Counted from the stretch's first letter, positions 1 to 9,541 are shown. The stretch is 64,000 nucleotides of DNA from JAZDEY01 sp043808325 [NCBI: Candidatus Eiseniibacteriota bacterium] (GCA_043808325.1 JAZDEY010000033.1:42334-106333), one strand, 5' to 3'. Made by a program: numbers and translations. Notes: a model not told the origin generated them from the letters alone.

Positions 1-1
1 G

Positions 2-121
2 ACCGGGCGCGAAAGCGGCTCCGATATCGAGATTCTCGCGGGACTGAGGAGCGGGGAACAGGTCGTGACATCCTCCGGCGGCGAGATCCACGACGGCTCG
101 CGCGTCTCCACTGCGAAGTAA
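2..121 (+). CDS. C-terminal end of an efflux adaptor (HlyD/MacA-like), partial
   Basis: The window opens inside a reading frame whose last 39 codons end in TAA just before an ABC exporter. The visible tail contains the pattern LAGLRSGEQVV followed by a Gly-rich end, which is typical of the membrane-proximal and C-terminal part of RND/MacA-type periplasmic adaptor proteins (usually I-x-x-GL-x-x-G-x-x-VV). Its position directly upstream of an ATPase and two permeases agrees with a MacA-like adaptor that links the inner-membrane exporter to an outer-membrane channel. Only the tail is seen, so the assignment rests on the motif and on context. Confidence 0.6.
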   Translation, partial: TGRESGSDIEILAGLRSGEQVVTSSGGEIHDGSRVSTAK

Positions 122-158
122 GTGATCCAAAGCAAGGGAATCAGGCAAGGAGATCATT

Positions 159-902
159 ATGGTGAGGGTCGACGGCAAAGGTAGCGGATCGCTTGTTGAG
201 GTCCGGAACCTCGACAAGAAGTACCGGCGCGGCGAGGAAGAGATCGATGTCCTCCGCGGGCTCAATCTCGACGTCGGCAAGGGCGAGTTCATTGCCTTCA
301 TGGGTCCTTCGGGCTCCGGGAAAACGACGCTCCTCAATCTGCTCGGCGGCCTCGACACGCCTACCGCAGGCACGGTTCGAATCGCGGGAGTCGAGATCAG
401 CGGGCTTTCGGGGCGCAAACTCGCCGCGTGGCGCGCACGCAACATTGGATTCATCTTCCAGATATATAACCTCATTCCCGTCCTCACGGCCTACCAGAAT
501 GTGCAGCTGCCGCTCCTCCTCACCGGACTCTCCAAGGCAGAGCGCCGCAAGCACGTGGAGGCCGCGCTGGACTTGGTGGGCCTCAGCGATCGAAAGGATC
601 ATTACCCGCGGCAGCTTTCCGGCGGCCAGGAGCAGCGCGCCGCGATTGCCCGTGCGATCGTCGCCGACCCCACGATTCTCTTATGCGACGAGCCGACCGG
701 CGATCTTGACCGCGCAGCGGGCGATGAAATCCTCGACATCATCACGAGCCTCGCCAAGGATTACGGCAAGACCATCTTCCTGGTGACCCACGACTCCCTC
801 GCTGCCAAGCGGGCCGACACCGTGCTCCATCTGGACAAGGGGACGGTCCTCGAGTGCGGCCCCACGGGATCTGGCCCCTGCGCGAGTGACGAGGAATCCT
901 GA
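159..902 (+). CDS. ABC transporter ATP-binding protein (MacB/LolD type)
   Basis: A 247-residue nucleotide-binding subunit that powers the two downstream permeases. Walker A GPSGSGKT is at about residues 49-56, the Q-loop Gln near 101, the signature LSGGQEQR at 153-160, Walker B ILLCDE at 173-178 and the H-loop His at 211. The DEPTGDLD form of Walker B is usual for the MacB/LolD/FtsE group, which moves lipoproteins, peptides or macrolides from the periplasmic side by mechanotransmission. The ATG at 159 has an AAGGAGA ribosome-binding site. Its TGA shares bases with the ATG of the next gene (TGATG), so translation is probably coupled. The substrate cannot be read from the sequence. Confidence 0.93.
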   Translation: MVRVDGKGSGSLVEVRNLDKKYRRGEEEIDVLRGLNLDVGKGEFIAFMGPSGSGKTTLLNLLGGLDTPTAGTVRIAGVEISGLSGRKLAAWRARNIGFIFQIYNLIPVLTAYQNVQLPLLLTGLSKAERRKHVEAALDLVGLSDRKDHYPRQLSGGQEQRAAIARAIVADPTILLCDEPTGDLDRAAGDEILDIITSLAKDYGKTIFLVTHDSLAAKRADTVLHLDKGTVLECGPTGSGPCASDEES

Positions 903-2041
903 TGAAGTACTTTCATCTCATCCTCGTGAACCTCAGACGCAAGAAGATGCGGACGGCGCTAACGGCGGGGTCCTTCCTGGTAGCGCTTTTTCTCTTCGGA
1001 CTTCTTATGACCATCCGAACCGCTCTCACGGGTGGGGTCGACGTGGCCGGCGCGAACCGGCTGATCGTGCGCAACAAGGTGTCCCTCATCATGCCGCTGC
1101 CCTTCGCCTACCGGGACGAGATGCGGCAGCTGCCGCACGTCGCCGACGTCACCTTTGCCTGTTGGTTCGGGGGATACTACCAGGACGCGAAGAACTTCTT
1201 TGCCAATTACGCGATTGACACCGACACTTACCGCCGCGTCTATCCGGAATACATCCTATCCGACGACCAGTGGAATGCCTTCCTGAACGACCGTCAAGGA
1301 TGCATCATCAGTCCTCAGCTTGCGGCCCGTTTCGGCTTCAAGCTGGGCGACCGCATCCCCCTTGAGGGCACCATCTGGCGGGGGACCTGGGAACTCAACG
1401 TGCGCGGCATCTACGAGGTGCGGCGAAGAGAACTGGCGACCTCCGAGCTTTGGTTTCAGTATGCCTACCTCGAGGAGCGAAGGCCCTTCATGAAGGGCAC
1501 AGTGGGTTGGTACGTCATCCAGGTTGACGATCCCGAGAATGCAGTCGATGTGGCCCGCACCGTGGACGAACGTTTCACGAATTCCCCCTATGAGACCAAG
1601 ACTGAAACCGAGAAGGCATTTGCTGCCGGTTTTGCCAGCCAGATCGGCAACATCCGGCTGATAATTATCTCAATCGGGAGCGTTGTGTTCTTTACCCTGC
1701 TCCTGGTGACCGGCAACTCGATGGCGATTGCCGTCCGCGAGCGGACCGGGGAGCTCGCCGTCATGAAGACCCTCGGGTTCACGGACATTTCGGTACTCAT
1801 CCTGGTCCTCGCTGAATCGCTCATCGTAGCGGCAGCAGGCGCCGCAGCCGGGCTTATACTCGCCAAGGCCTTCACCCTGAGCGGCGACCCGACGCATGGA
1901 ATGCTTCCCAATTTCTACCTTGGGAACAAGCAGATTGTTATGGGTTTTGGAATTGCGCTGCTGTCAGGCGCCGCAGCCGGGATCATCCCTGCAGTGGGTG
2001 CGATGCGCCTCAAGATCGTCGATGCCTTGAGGGGAGTCTGA
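902..2041 (+). CDS. FtsX/MacB-family ABC transporter permease, first subunit
   Basis: A 379-residue membrane subunit with the standard FtsX-type layout: one N-terminal transmembrane helix (about residues 15-38), a large periplasmic domain resembling MacB_PCD (about 40-250), then three helices (about 255-375). The segment after the first returning helix has the conserved pattern RTGELAVMKTLGFT, which marks the coupling region of this family. It overlaps the ATPase gene by one base and ends 2 nt before a second permease, so the exporter is probably a heterodimer of two permeases with an ATPase dimer. Confidence 0.9.
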   Translation: MKYFHLILVNLRRKKMRTALTAGSFLVALFLFGLLMTIRTALTGGVDVAGANRLIVRNKVSLIMPLPFAYRDEMRQLPHVADVTFACWFGGYYQDAKNFFANYAIDTDTYRRVYPEYILSDDQWNAFLNDRQGCIISPQLAARFGFKLGDRIPLEGTIWRGTWELNVRGIYEVRRRELATSELWFQYAYLEERRPFMKGTVGWYVIQVDDPENAVDVARTVDERFTNSPYETKTETEKAFAAGFASQIGNIRLIIISIGSVVFFTLLLVTGNSMAIAVRERTGELAVMKTLGFTDISVLILVLAESLIVAAAGAAAGLILAKAFTLSGDPTHGMLPNFYLGNKQIVMGFGIALLSGAAAGIIPAVGAMRLKIVDALRGV

Positions 2042-2043
2042 GC

Positions 2044-3216
2044 GTGCCGATACCTTTGGAATATAACTTCCGGAGCATCATCAAGCGTTGGGTCTCAACC
2101 CTTGTCGCAGTCTTGAGCATTGCGGGCACGGTGGCCGTCTTCATCGTGATGCTGGCGATGGCCCAGGGATTCCGGGCGACGCTGGTTTCATCCGGCTCGC
2201 CCCAGAACGCCATAATCCTGCGGGGCGGGGCTGATGCCGAAATGATGAGCGCCATCATGCTCGACCAGGTCAAGGTGATTGCCGACGCACCGGGTGTTGC
2301 TCGCTCGGCCGGTGGGGATCCGCTGGTGAGCGCCGAGGTCGTGGTGATTGGGGCCTTTCCGCTGATCGCTTCCGGGTCTGACGCCAACGTTCAGATTCGA
2401 GGCATCTCACCGCTTGCCCTTGAGGTACGTCCCGACATCCGCATTGCCCAGGGACGGTTCCTGCAGAGCGGCCTCGCCGAGCTAGTGGTCGGCAAGAACG
2501 TGCCGGGCATTTACAAGGGTTTCGAGCTCGGCTCCAAGGTGAACTTCGGCGGCGGCACGTGGACCGTGGTTGGGGTCTTCGACGCCGGCAACAGCTCTTT
2601 CGATTCGGAGGTCTGGTGTGATGCGAGCGTGCTCAACCAGATCTACAAACGTCCCACCAATGTCTTCCAGTCGGTCACCGCGCGGCTATCATCCCCGGCC
2701 GGTTTGCAGCAGTTCAAGGATGCCCTCACGAGCGACCCGCGCCTCACGGTTGATGTTTTCCAAGAGCGGGCGTGGTACGCCGAACAGTCGCGCACGGTGG
2801 CTATGGTGATCCGCACGCTCGGCTTCCTGGTCGCCGCGGTGATGGCGGTGGGAGCCGTATTCGCCGCCTCGAATACCATGTACTCGGCGGTCGCGGCACG
2901 GTCCTCGGAGATCGGCACACTTAAAGCCCTTGGGTTCGGCCCAGGAAGCGTTGTGGCCTCATTCTTGACTGAGTCGATGATCATCGCCCTCTCTGGAGGC
3001 GCACTCGGCTGCCTGGCGGCTCTGCCCTTCAACGGGTTCACAGCGGGTACGATGAACTGGGCGAGTTTCTCTTACCTGGCGTTTTCCTTCCGCGTGACGC
3101 CGGCGATCCTGGGAACCGGTATTGCCTTTGCGGTGCTCATGGGTGTGATCGGCGGGCTTCCGCCTGCGGTGCGCGCTGCGCGCCTGCCGGTAGTCGTGGC
3201 GCTGCGGGAACTATGA
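2044..3216 (+). CDS. FtsX/MacB-family ABC transporter permease, second subunit
   Basis: A 390-residue paralogue of the upstream permease, with a GTG start. An N-terminal helix (about residues 18-42) is followed by a periplasmic domain and three C-terminal helices. The coupling-loop signature reads RSSEIGTLKALGFG. Together with the adaptor tail, ATPase and first permease it forms a four-gene tripartite-type exporter. Two different permeases rather than one homodimeric MacB are common in exporters without a known substrate. The gene ends 76 nt before the convergent mtnA gene; no clear hairpin terminator is visible between them. Confidence 0.9.
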   Translation: MPIPLEYNFRSIIKRWVSTLVAVLSIAGTVAVFIVMLAMAQGFRATLVSSGSPQNAIILRGGADAEMMSAIMLDQVKVIADAPGVARSAGGDPLVSAEVVVIGAFPLIASGSDANVQIRGISPLALEVRPDIRIAQGRFLQSGLAELVVGKNVPGIYKGFELGSKVNFGGGTWTVVGVFDAGNSSFDSEVWCDASVLNQIYKRPTNVFQSVTARLSSPAGLQQFKDALTSDPRLTVDVFQERAWYAEQSRTVAMVIRTLGFLVAAVMAVGAVFAASNTMYSAVAARSSEIGTLKALGFGPGSVVASFLTESMIIALSGGALGCLAALPFNGFTAGTMNWASFSYLAFSFRVTPAILGTGIAFAVLMGVIGGLPPAVRAARLPVVVALREL

Positions 3217-3291
3217 GTAACTGCGGAGGGCTCCGGTTCACGACCCAAATTACGCGGTTTTCCGATTGTCCGACTGGCCGGCCGGCACGGA

Positions 3292-4338
3292 TCAGGACCT
3301 GAGCCTGAGGAGGCCCTCTTTGAAGGGGCGCTTCACCAGGCCCTTCTCGGTGATTATCCCGGTCACCAAGTCGGCAGGTGTGACATCAAAGGCCGGGTTC
3401 AGGGCAGGGACGCCCTCGGGCGTAATCAGCTTGCCGGCCAGGTGAGTGACCTCCGAAGGGTCACGTTCCTCGATCGGTATGTCCTCTCCTCTTTCAAGGT
3501 TGAAGTCCACGGTCGAGAGGGGAGCAACCGCATAGAAGGGTACGCCGTTGGCCTTGGCGGAAAGGGCCACACCGTAGGTGCCGATCTTATTTGCGAAATC
3601 GCCGCTTAAGGTGATTCGATCCGATCCTACGAAGACAAGATTCACTTTGCCTCTTGCCATGAGCAGGTGACACGCGGAATCGCATATCACGGTGACATCG
3701 ATGCCGGCACGCTTAAGCTCCCAGGCCGTGAGGCGCGCGCCCTGTAGGAGAGGTCGGGTCTCGTCGGCCAGCACCTTGAATTTGACTCCGCGTTGGTGAG
3801 CCACATACATCGGGGCCACCGCCGTTCCAAAACCCGAGGTCGCAAGACCGCCGGCGTTACAGTGAGTGAGCAAAGTCATACCATCCTTGACGAGTTCCGC
3901 CCCGATCTCCCCCATGCGTCGTCCCGTCTCAAGATCATCTTCATAGATTGCGAGCGCTTCGCGGACGAGCTCATCTGACAAGTCGCGAGGGCTACGCCCC
4001 GCATTCGATTCGAGCACGGCGGACATCCGTTTGAGGGCCCAGAAGAGGTTCGACGCCGTGGGCCGGGTGGCGCGGATCAACTGGATTGCCTCCTGTACCT
4101 TCTGCCTGAACTCTTTCTCACCCGAAGCCAGCCGGCGCCGCGACTCCGCAGCCACACCCATTGCTGCAGCAACCCCGATCAAGGGAGCGCCACGCAAGGC
4201 CATGCTGCAGATTGCACCGGCCACCTCCTCGGCACTCTTAAGGTCAAGCCGGATTTCGCGGCCCGGCAATTCCCGTTGATCGATGATTCGCACCCGATCC
4301 TCGGACCATTCGATGGGTTTGACGGGTAGTTCAAGCAT
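3292..4338 (-). CDS. mtnA: S-methyl-5-thioribose-1-phosphate isomerase
   Basis: A 348-residue member of the eIF2B-like sugar isomerase family, which converts methylthioribose 1-phosphate to methylthioribulose 1-phosphate in methionine salvage. Both catalytic residues of the characterised enzymes are present at their usual numbers: Cys160 in LTHCNAGGLAT and Asp240 in VFVGSDRIT. The Asn-Lys pair of FANKIGTY follows. It starts 3 nt after the yjbQ stop, with its GGGGGAG ribosome-binding site inside the end of yjbQ. No other methionine salvage gene is in the window, so the enzyme may serve a shortened salvage route or a related ribose-phosphate isomerisation. Confidence 0.93.
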   Translation of the reverse strand: MLELPVKPIEWSEDRVRIIDQRELPGREIRLDLKSAEEVAGAICSMALRGAPLIGVAAAMGVAAESRRRLASGEKEFRQKVQEAIQLIRATRPTASNLFWALKRMSAVLESNAGRSPRDLSDELVREALAIYEDDLETGRRMGEIGAELVKDGMTLLTHCNAGGLATSGFGTAVAPMYVAHQRGVKFKVLADETRPLLQGARLTAWELKRAGIDVTVICDSACHLLMARGKVNLVFVGSDRITLSGDFANKIGTYGVALSAKANGVPFYAVAPLSTVDFNLERGEDIPIEERDPSEVTHLAGKLITPEGVPALNPAFDVTPADLVTGIITEKGLVKRPFKEGLLRLRS

Positions 4339-4341
4339 TGG

Positions 4342-4761
4342 TCACTCCCCCATAACCTGGACGACCACCTTACGCCTTCTTGGCCGGTTGTCGAAATCGA
4401 CGACCACGATTTGCTGCCACGTGCCCGTAATCAGGCTGCCGCCTGAGAAGGGCACCGAGAGCGAAGCCTTAAGCAACGCGGCCCTCACGTGGGAGAAACC
4501 GTTGCCGTCGCCCCACCGGCTGTCGTGATCATAGCTTATGTTCCTCGGGACGAGCCTCTCGAAGGCGGCTTTCAAGTCGGCGACAAGGCCCGACTCGTAT
4601 TCGACAGTTGTGACACCGGCAGTCGCTCCGGGCACAAAGACGGTCGCGAGCCCATCCTTGAGCCCCGACTGGCGCACGAACTCCTGCACTTCCTCCGTAA
4701 CATCGATGACATCGCAATAACCCTTGGTGCTGACCTGGAAGTCATAATTGAAGACCGGCAT
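4342..4761 (-). CDS. yjbQ: YjbQ family (UPF0047) protein
   Basis: A 139-residue protein with all hallmark segments of the YjbQ/UPF0047 family: GATAGVTTVEYESGL near residues 45-60, then RWGDGNGFSHVRAAL near 82-96, and GTWQQIVVVDFDNRPR near 113-128. The conserved His, Asp and Glu residues probably bind a metal. Some family members have weak thiamine-phosphate synthase activity, but the physiological role is unsettled. It lies between maf and mtnA in a minus-strand run of small housekeeping genes and is probably cotranscribed with them. Confidence 0.9.
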   Translation of the reverse strand: MPVFNYDFQVSTKGYCDVIDVTEEVQEFVRQSGLKDGLATVFVPGATAGVTTVEYESGLVADLKAAFERLVPRNISYDHDSRWGDGNGFSHVRAALLKASLSVPFSGGSLITGTWQQIVVVDFDNRPRRRKVVVQVMGE

Positions 4762-4826
4762 TGCTGACCACTCCCATCAATCGCGGCGCGAAGCCCGCGT
4801 GCACGCGTCGCCTAAGCGACCATCCT

Positions 4827-5432
4827 TTACTTTCGCTTCTCCGTGATCTTCTCAAGTTCCCGCACGAGATACAAGAGTCTCACAAGTGGGAGCCCGACCA
4901 CGTTGAAGTAGCAGCCGTTCACTTTCTCGACTATGGCCGCCCCGTAGCCCTGGATCCCGTAAGAGCCCGCTTTGTCCATAGGCTCTTCGGTCGCGATATA
5001 AGCATCGATCTCGGAGCCGGTCATGCGCCTTATCTTGACCAGGCTGCGTTCGTAACCTCGCACCTCGCTGCCCGTGGCCGCATCGATGAGGGCAAGACCC
5101 GTATAGACCTGGTGCCAGTGTCCCGCGAGCCTCCGGAGCATGCGCTTGGCATCGGCCTTGTTGCGAGGCTTCTCCAGGATGTCTTTATCCAGAACCACGA
5201 TAGTATCGGCACCCAAAATGATGCCGCGCGCAACTTCGGGCCGCACCGAGCGGGCTTTTAGGCTTGCCAGCCGGAGCACGTGTTTCACGGGATTCTCGTG
5301 GGCGTGATCTTCCTCCCTCAGCCGAGGAACGATCACCTTGTGTCTTATGCCCACGAGGCCCAGAAGATAGCGCCGCCGCGGCGATTGCGACGCAAGTATG
5401 ATTCGCTTGTCGAAAAACGGGAAAGGTTTCAA
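4827..5432 (-). CDS. maf: Maf family nucleoside triphosphate pyrophosphatase
   Basis: A 201-residue Maf-fold enzyme that hydrolyses non-canonical or excess nucleoside triphosphates to monophosphates and pyrophosphate, a house-cleaning role. The N-terminal signature LASQSPRRRYLL is at about residues 13-24, the central LGADTIVVLD at about 90-99, and the KAGSYGIQGYGA segment near 153-164. The predicted start is TTG, 7 nt after the dtd stop, with GGTGA inside the end of dtd as a possible ribosome-binding site. Whether it prefers dTTP/UTP or modified bases cannot be decided here. Confidence 0.92.
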   Translation of the reverse strand: MKPFPFFDKRIILASQSPRRRYLLGLVGIRHKVIVPRLREEDHAHENPVKHVLRLASLKARSVRPEVARGIILGADTIVVLDKDILEKPRNKADAKRMLRRLAGHWHQVYTGLALIDAATGSEVRGYERSLVKIRRMTGSEIDAYIATEEPMDKAGSYGIQGYGAAIVEKVNGCYFNVVGLPLVRLLYLVRELEKITEKRK

Positions 5433-5439
5433 ATTGGGA

Positions 5440-5877
5440 TCACCGCTCGAGAATCAAAGTGACCGGACCATCGTTGGCGATCTCGACCAGCATCTTGGCC
5501 TGAAACTTGCCGGTCTCGACCTCTACGCCTTCTTCACGCATAGCATTCACAAAGACTTGGTAAAGCGGTTCGGCAATCTCGGGTGGCGCCGAATCCGCAA
5601 AGCTCGGCCGCTTGCCCTTGGAGCAGTCGCCGTAGAGCGTGAACTGGGAGACCACGATCGCCTTGCCGCCGACATCACTGAGTCCGAGATTCATAAGACC
5701 TGCTTCATCCTCAAAGACTCTCAAGCCCGCGCACTTCTTGGCGAGCCACCGTGCAGTCTCCTCGGTATCTCCCCGAGCCACTCCCAGCAAGATCACAAAA
5801 CCCTTCTCGATCCGGGCAATCGTCTCGCCCTCGACCATGACCCTCCCATGTTTCACCCTCTGGACAACTGCCCTCAA
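5440..5877 (-). CDS. dtd: D-aminoacyl-tRNA deacylase
   Basis: A 145-residue DTD enzyme that removes D-amino acids (and Gly from tRNA-Ala) from mischarged tRNAs. The two active-site motifs are present: SQFTLYGD (about residues 79-86) and the C-terminal NDGPVT (about 135-140), which carries the cross-subunit Gly-Pro filter. The length is standard. The TTG start at 5877 is supported by a GGAGGTGGG ribosome-binding site. It sits between pgeF and maf. Confidence 0.94.
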   Translation of the reverse strand: MRAVVQRVKHGRVMVEGETIARIEKGFVILLGVARGDTEETARWLAKKCAGLRVFEDEAGLMNLGLSDVGGKAIVVSQFTLYGDCSKGKRPSFADSAPPEIAEPLYQVFVNAMREEGVEVETGKFQAKMLVEIANDGPVTLILER

Positions 5878-5898
5878 GGCCCACCTCCGAATTCCACC

Positions 5899-6756
5899 TT
5901 ACCCGCTAAGCCCGAGAACGGCTACTATCCTGCCGCAACTGTTACCGTCCCGGCGATACGAAGGCAACGCACGCTTACCAGCATACTTCTGGCACGAGGT
6001 ACAGGTCTTGTCAATTGAAATCCTGGATGTATCGACGCCCTCGCCGGCGAGCCGCGCAGCGACCACCTGTTTGAGATCGAAGAAGGTTGCGCCGCGTCTC
6101 GCTTGCGAAAAGCGGCTTACTTCATCGGAGGGGAATTCCCGCAAGAGATCGCCGCCGACCTCGTAGCAGCACCGGCCAATGCCCGGACCTATGAGGCAGC
6201 GCGTCGTCCGAGGATCACCGCCAAGCTTCCTCAGGGACCCTACGAGCTCCTCCACTATGCCCGAGGCGATGCCTTTCCAACCGCAATGCGCGACACCGAT
6301 TACACGGTTGGCGATGTCGGCCGCAAACAGCGGGATGCAATCGGCTACGCTGACACCGATCACGACGTCGGTCCGGTTGGTAGCCAGGCCGTCACAGACC
6401 AGGGTGTTCGGATCAGGATAGGCGCTATCGGCATCAGTCGTTCGGATCACATTGCCGTGAACCTGGCGCGGCAGCAGGATCGCGACACCGGATGCTTGGC
6501 CAGGATCCGGCACCGGTTCTGGGGCCGGTCGCTTGGCCGCGGGCGGGACAAGGAGATGCCTTCTCAGGAAGTCCGCAGCGACTCCGGTCCACCTATCGTA
6601 CGGCACTCCGGAATCGAACTCTTCGAAGACCACGATACCGTGAACCAGCCCCGGGGAGCACAGTTCAGGATAGGTAAGCCAAATCCTGCCTTCACGCCTG
6701 GAATCCTCCGGTTGGGTCACGCGCGGCTCAGCGAGCCGCGGCTCGGCGTCGCTCAC
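5899..6756 (-). CDS. pgeF: Laccase-domain protein, PgeF/YfiH family
   Basis: A 285-residue member of the multicopper polyphenol oxidase (DUF152) family, now seen mainly as a peptidoglycan editing factor or purine nucleoside phosphorylase. The zinc-binding triad can be recognised in QVHGNVI, VADCIPLF and VAHCGWKG, followed by the GPGIGRCCYEVG segment and a C-terminal CTSCQKYAGKRA. The GTG start overlaps the rel stop (GTGA), so translation is probably coupled. The N-terminal 40 residues are poorly conserved in the family. Confidence 0.9.
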   Translation of the reverse strand: MSDAEPRLAEPRVTQPEDSRREGRIWLTYPELCSPGLVHGIVVFEEFDSGVPYDRWTGVAADFLRRHLLVPPAAKRPAPEPVPDPGQASGVAILLPRQVHGNVIRTTDADSAYPDPNTLVCDGLATNRTDVVIGVSVADCIPLFAADIANRVIGVAHCGWKGIASGIVEELVGSLRKLGGDPRTTRCLIGPGIGRCCYEVGGDLLREFPSDEVSRFSQARRGATFFDLKQVVAARLAGEGVDTSRISIDKTCTSCQKYAGKRALPSYRRDGNSCGRIVAVLGLSG

Positions 6757-8921
6757 TGCTCACCCGCCTCGCCTTTCCTCGCCACCTCGCGCACGCCTTT
6801 GATCTTGGATAGGGCCTTGATCACGCTGTGGAGTTGCCGGAGGTTCTTGACTTCCACGATGAAGGTCCCCGTGCACAGGGCGCCGCGGTTCGCCATCTGC
6901 ATATCGGAGATGTTGGCCTGCTCGTCGGCAATCGCCTTTGCAATTTCCACGAGCAGGTTCCGTCTGTCTTCGCTCGTAAGACTCACTTTGACCGAGAAGG
7001 TTTGATCGCGGTCGGTATCCCAGTCTGCCTGCACGATTCGCTCCTCGGGCACACCCTGCTTGAAAATGTTCTGGCAGATCTCTCGGTGAACCGATATGCC
7101 CCTGCCCTTGGTTATCACGCCGACCACCGGATCCCCGGGAACCGGCTGGCAGCACTTGGCGAACCTTATCAGGATGTCATCCATTCCCTGGATCCTGATG
7201 CCATGAAGGGGCCGGACCCGAGATGGTCCCTTGGCAGGCACAGGTTCTTTCTTCTTTGCGGGATAGATCTTGCGCAGGACCTGATGGCAGGAGATCTCAC
7301 CGCAGCCGATCGCAAAAAGGAAATCTTCATGGTCATCTTTTCCGAACGACTGGGCCACGTCTTTGAGTTCCTTCTCAGAGGGAGTGGGCTTCCGCGCTTT
7401 TCGGAACTCGCGCTGGAGCGACTCCAGGCCGAGGCTCACGCTCTGTTTGTAGCCCTTGGCCTTGAGCCAGCGGTTTATCCGCGAACGGGCCCCCGCGGTC
7501 TTGACGATCTTCAGCCAGTCCCGGCTGGGCTGGGCATTGGCCTGGGTTATGATCTCAACGGTGTCACCGTTCTTGAGCTCGTGATTGAGGGGCACGAGCT
7601 TCCCTTTGACTTTCGCGCCCACGCACTGGTTCCCGACCTGGGTGTGGACGGCATATGCGAAGTCTATCGGGGTCGCTCCCCGCGGCAGATTTTTGAGAGC
7701 TCCCTTGGGTGTAAATACAAAGATTTCATCATGATAGAGGTCAGCCTTAAGGGAATACATAAACTCGCTGGGATCGGTCAGATCCTGCAACCACTCAAGG
7801 GTCCGCCGGAGCCACGCCAGCTGGTCATCCATCTTCCGGTCGGCCTCACCGCCGTCTTTGTAGCGCCAGTGGGCTGCGATTCCCTCCTCCGCGGTCTTGT
7901 GCATTTCGCGGGTGCGTATCTGGATCTCCACCATCTCACCCCGCGGCCCGATCACCGTCGTATGGAGCGACCTGTACATATTCTGCTTGGGGATCGCAAT
8001 GAAGTCCTTGATGCGGTCCAGGACAGGGGTGTAGTTCGCGTGGACCACGCCCAAGGCCTTATAGCACTCGGAGATATCGTTAACGATAACCCGGACCGCA
8101 AGCAGATCGAAGATGTCCTCGATCGGTCTTCCCTGGCTCTTCATTTTCATGTAGATGCTGTAGAAGTGTTTGGGCCGCCCGGCAATCTCGGCATCGATTC
8201 CAGCAGATCTGAGTTTCTCAAGCAGAGGCCCGGTGAGCTCGTCGATGAAGGTCTCCCTGTCCTTGCGGCTGTGGGCAACCTGGTCGGCCAGCTGGTCGTA
8301 AGTCTCAGGTTCAAGGTACTTGAGCGAGAGATCCTCAAGCTCCCACTTGATCTTGGCTATCCCCAACCGGTGCGCAAGCGGAGCGAATACGTCAAGCGTC
8401 TCCCTCGCGATCCGGCGGCGGTCAGGCTCGGGAAGATACTGAAGCGTCCTCATGTTATGGAGCCTGTCGGCGAGCTTAATCAGAATCACCCGCACATCCT
8501 TAGCCATCGAGATCAGCATCTTGCGGTATTTCTCCATCTGCTCCTGCTCGGGGCTCTCAAAACTCATGGCACTGATGTGGGTGACGCCGTCGACGATTGC
8601 TCCGATCTCCTCTCCGAACTTCTCCCTGACCTCATTGAGTCCCACGGGAGTATCTTCAACGATGTCGTGCAAGAGCCCGCAAACCATGGTCACCGAATCG
8701 AGACGCAGACCCGCCAGGTTGCGCGCCACTTCGACGCAGTGGGTGACGTAGGGATCGCCTGACATGCGTAGCTGGCCGTCGTGGGCACGGGCGCTAAACA
8801 GATAGGCTCGTCGTATGAGGTCCTTGTCGGCTCCGGGGCGGAGCCTGTCGATGTCGGCGAGCAGCGCCTCGACGCTAAAATCCTGAGGGGAATTGTTCTT
8901 TTGGCTTGGATCCTCAGTCAT
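6753..8921 (-). CDS. rel: Bifunctional (p)ppGpp synthetase/hydrolase, Rel/SpoT type
   Basis: A 722-residue long RSH enzyme that makes and degrades the alarmone (p)ppGpp. Domains in order: HD hydrolase (about residues 40-190, with LLHDIVEDT and ADRLHNMRTL intact), RelA synthetase (about 230-360, with the conserved EIQIRT strand), TGS (about 395-455), the CCQPVPGD conserved-cysteine region near 600, and a C-terminal ACT domain (about 645-715). The intact HD motif argues for both activities. It is transcribed downstream of rnpB and overlaps pgeF by 4 nt. It is the only RSH gene in the window. Confidence 0.96.
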   Translation of the reverse strand: MTEDPSQKNNSPQDFSVEALLADIDRLRPGADKDLIRRAYLFSARAHDGQLRMSGDPYVTHCVEVARNLAGLRLDSVTMVCGLLHDIVEDTPVGLNEVREKFGEEIGAIVDGVTHISAMSFESPEQEQMEKYRKMLISMAKDVRVILIKLADRLHNMRTLQYLPEPDRRRIARETLDVFAPLAHRLGIAKIKWELEDLSLKYLEPETYDQLADQVAHSRKDRETFIDELTGPLLEKLRSAGIDAEIAGRPKHFYSIYMKMKSQGRPIEDIFDLLAVRVIVNDISECYKALGVVHANYTPVLDRIKDFIAIPKQNMYRSLHTTVIGPRGEMVEIQIRTREMHKTAEEGIAAHWRYKDGGEADRKMDDQLAWLRRTLEWLQDLTDPSEFMYSLKADLYHDEIFVFTPKGALKNLPRGATPIDFAYAVHTQVGNQCVGAKVKGKLVPLNHELKNGDTVEIITQANAQPSRDWLKIVKTAGARSRINRWLKAKGYKQSVSLGLESLQREFRKARKPTPSEKELKDVAQSFGKDDHEDFLFAIGCGEISCHQVLRKIYPAKKKEPVPAKGPSRVRPLHGIRIQGMDDILIRFAKCCQPVPGDPVVGVITKGRGISVHREICQNIFKQGVPEERIVQADWDTDRDQTFSVKVSLTSEDRRNLLVEIAKAIADEQANISDMQMANRGALCTGTFIVEVKNLRQLHSVIKALSKIKGVREVARKGEAGEQ

Positions 8922-9074
8922 GGTAGACCTTACTGTAATCGGCTCGGGCGCATGCTACAAGAAGAATATCGGAAACGGCAGGCCCCGGCGGAAGTGAAAA
9001 CTCGCCTGCTGAGGCGCAGCATGGGCACGAGCCGCAAGGAGGCGCACTCGTCACAGGAGGCGCGATAGAGTGCG

Positions 9075-9460
9075 GAAGCCGGAGCAGGTAGTAAGCCGAG
9101 TTCTGTCGTGACGGCGCGGCGTCCGCTCGCCGGCTGCCACCGGTGATCATTACTCTGGGATGCGAGTCTCCTCGCACCTCAAGCGACCCTACCCGGGAAT
9201 CATAGCGAAGCGGGCCACTTCTCTTCCCCTATTTGGTCTTGCTCCAGGCGGGGTTTACCAAGCTACCCCTGTCGCCAGAGGTACTGGTGAGCTCTTACCT
9301 CACCTTTTCACCCTTACCAGCCGAAGCTGGCGGTATGTTTTCTGTGGCACTTTCCTTAGGATTGCTCCCACTGGGTGTTATCCAGCGCCCTGCCCTCTGG
9401 AGCTCGGACTTTCCTCACACAGGACGAGCCTGTGCGCGACCACCTAACCTACTCCGGCCT
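9075..9460 (-). ncRNA. rnpB: RNase P RNA, bacterial class A
   Basis: Read on the minus strand, this region has the conserved RNase P RNA features. The 5' part carries GAGGAAAGTCCGAGCTCC (P4 5' strand and flank). The 3' part carries ACAGAACTCGGCTTA (P4 3' strand). The ends pair as P1: GCCGGAGTAGGT near 9458-9447 with ACCTGCTCCGGC near 9089-9078. It processes the 5' ends of tRNA precursors with the protein RnpA, which is not in the window. It lies between the RNase H gene and rel. The exact ends are estimated from P1. Confidence 0.95.
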
Positions 9461-9541
9461 CCATCTCAGGTGAAGTTACTATCATCTGCGTGAAGTTGCT
9501 ACAGTCTCTGTGACGCTGCCTCAAACTGCGCGATACCGTGC

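Noticed and set aside
3292-4761. mtnA and yjbQ as a methionine salvage operon
   Set aside because: yjbQ has no known salvage role and no other salvage gene is nearby; the genes are part of a general housekeeping run.
6828-8762. A 644-codon open frame on the plus strand opposite rel
   Set aside because: It is the antisense shadow of a conserved gene; GC-rich codon bias keeps the opposite frame open. It has no family motifs.
9460-9541. Repeated GTGAAGTTRCT words upstream of rnpB as a regulatory repeat
   Set aside because: Only two imperfect copies are present and no promoter element could be aligned with them.
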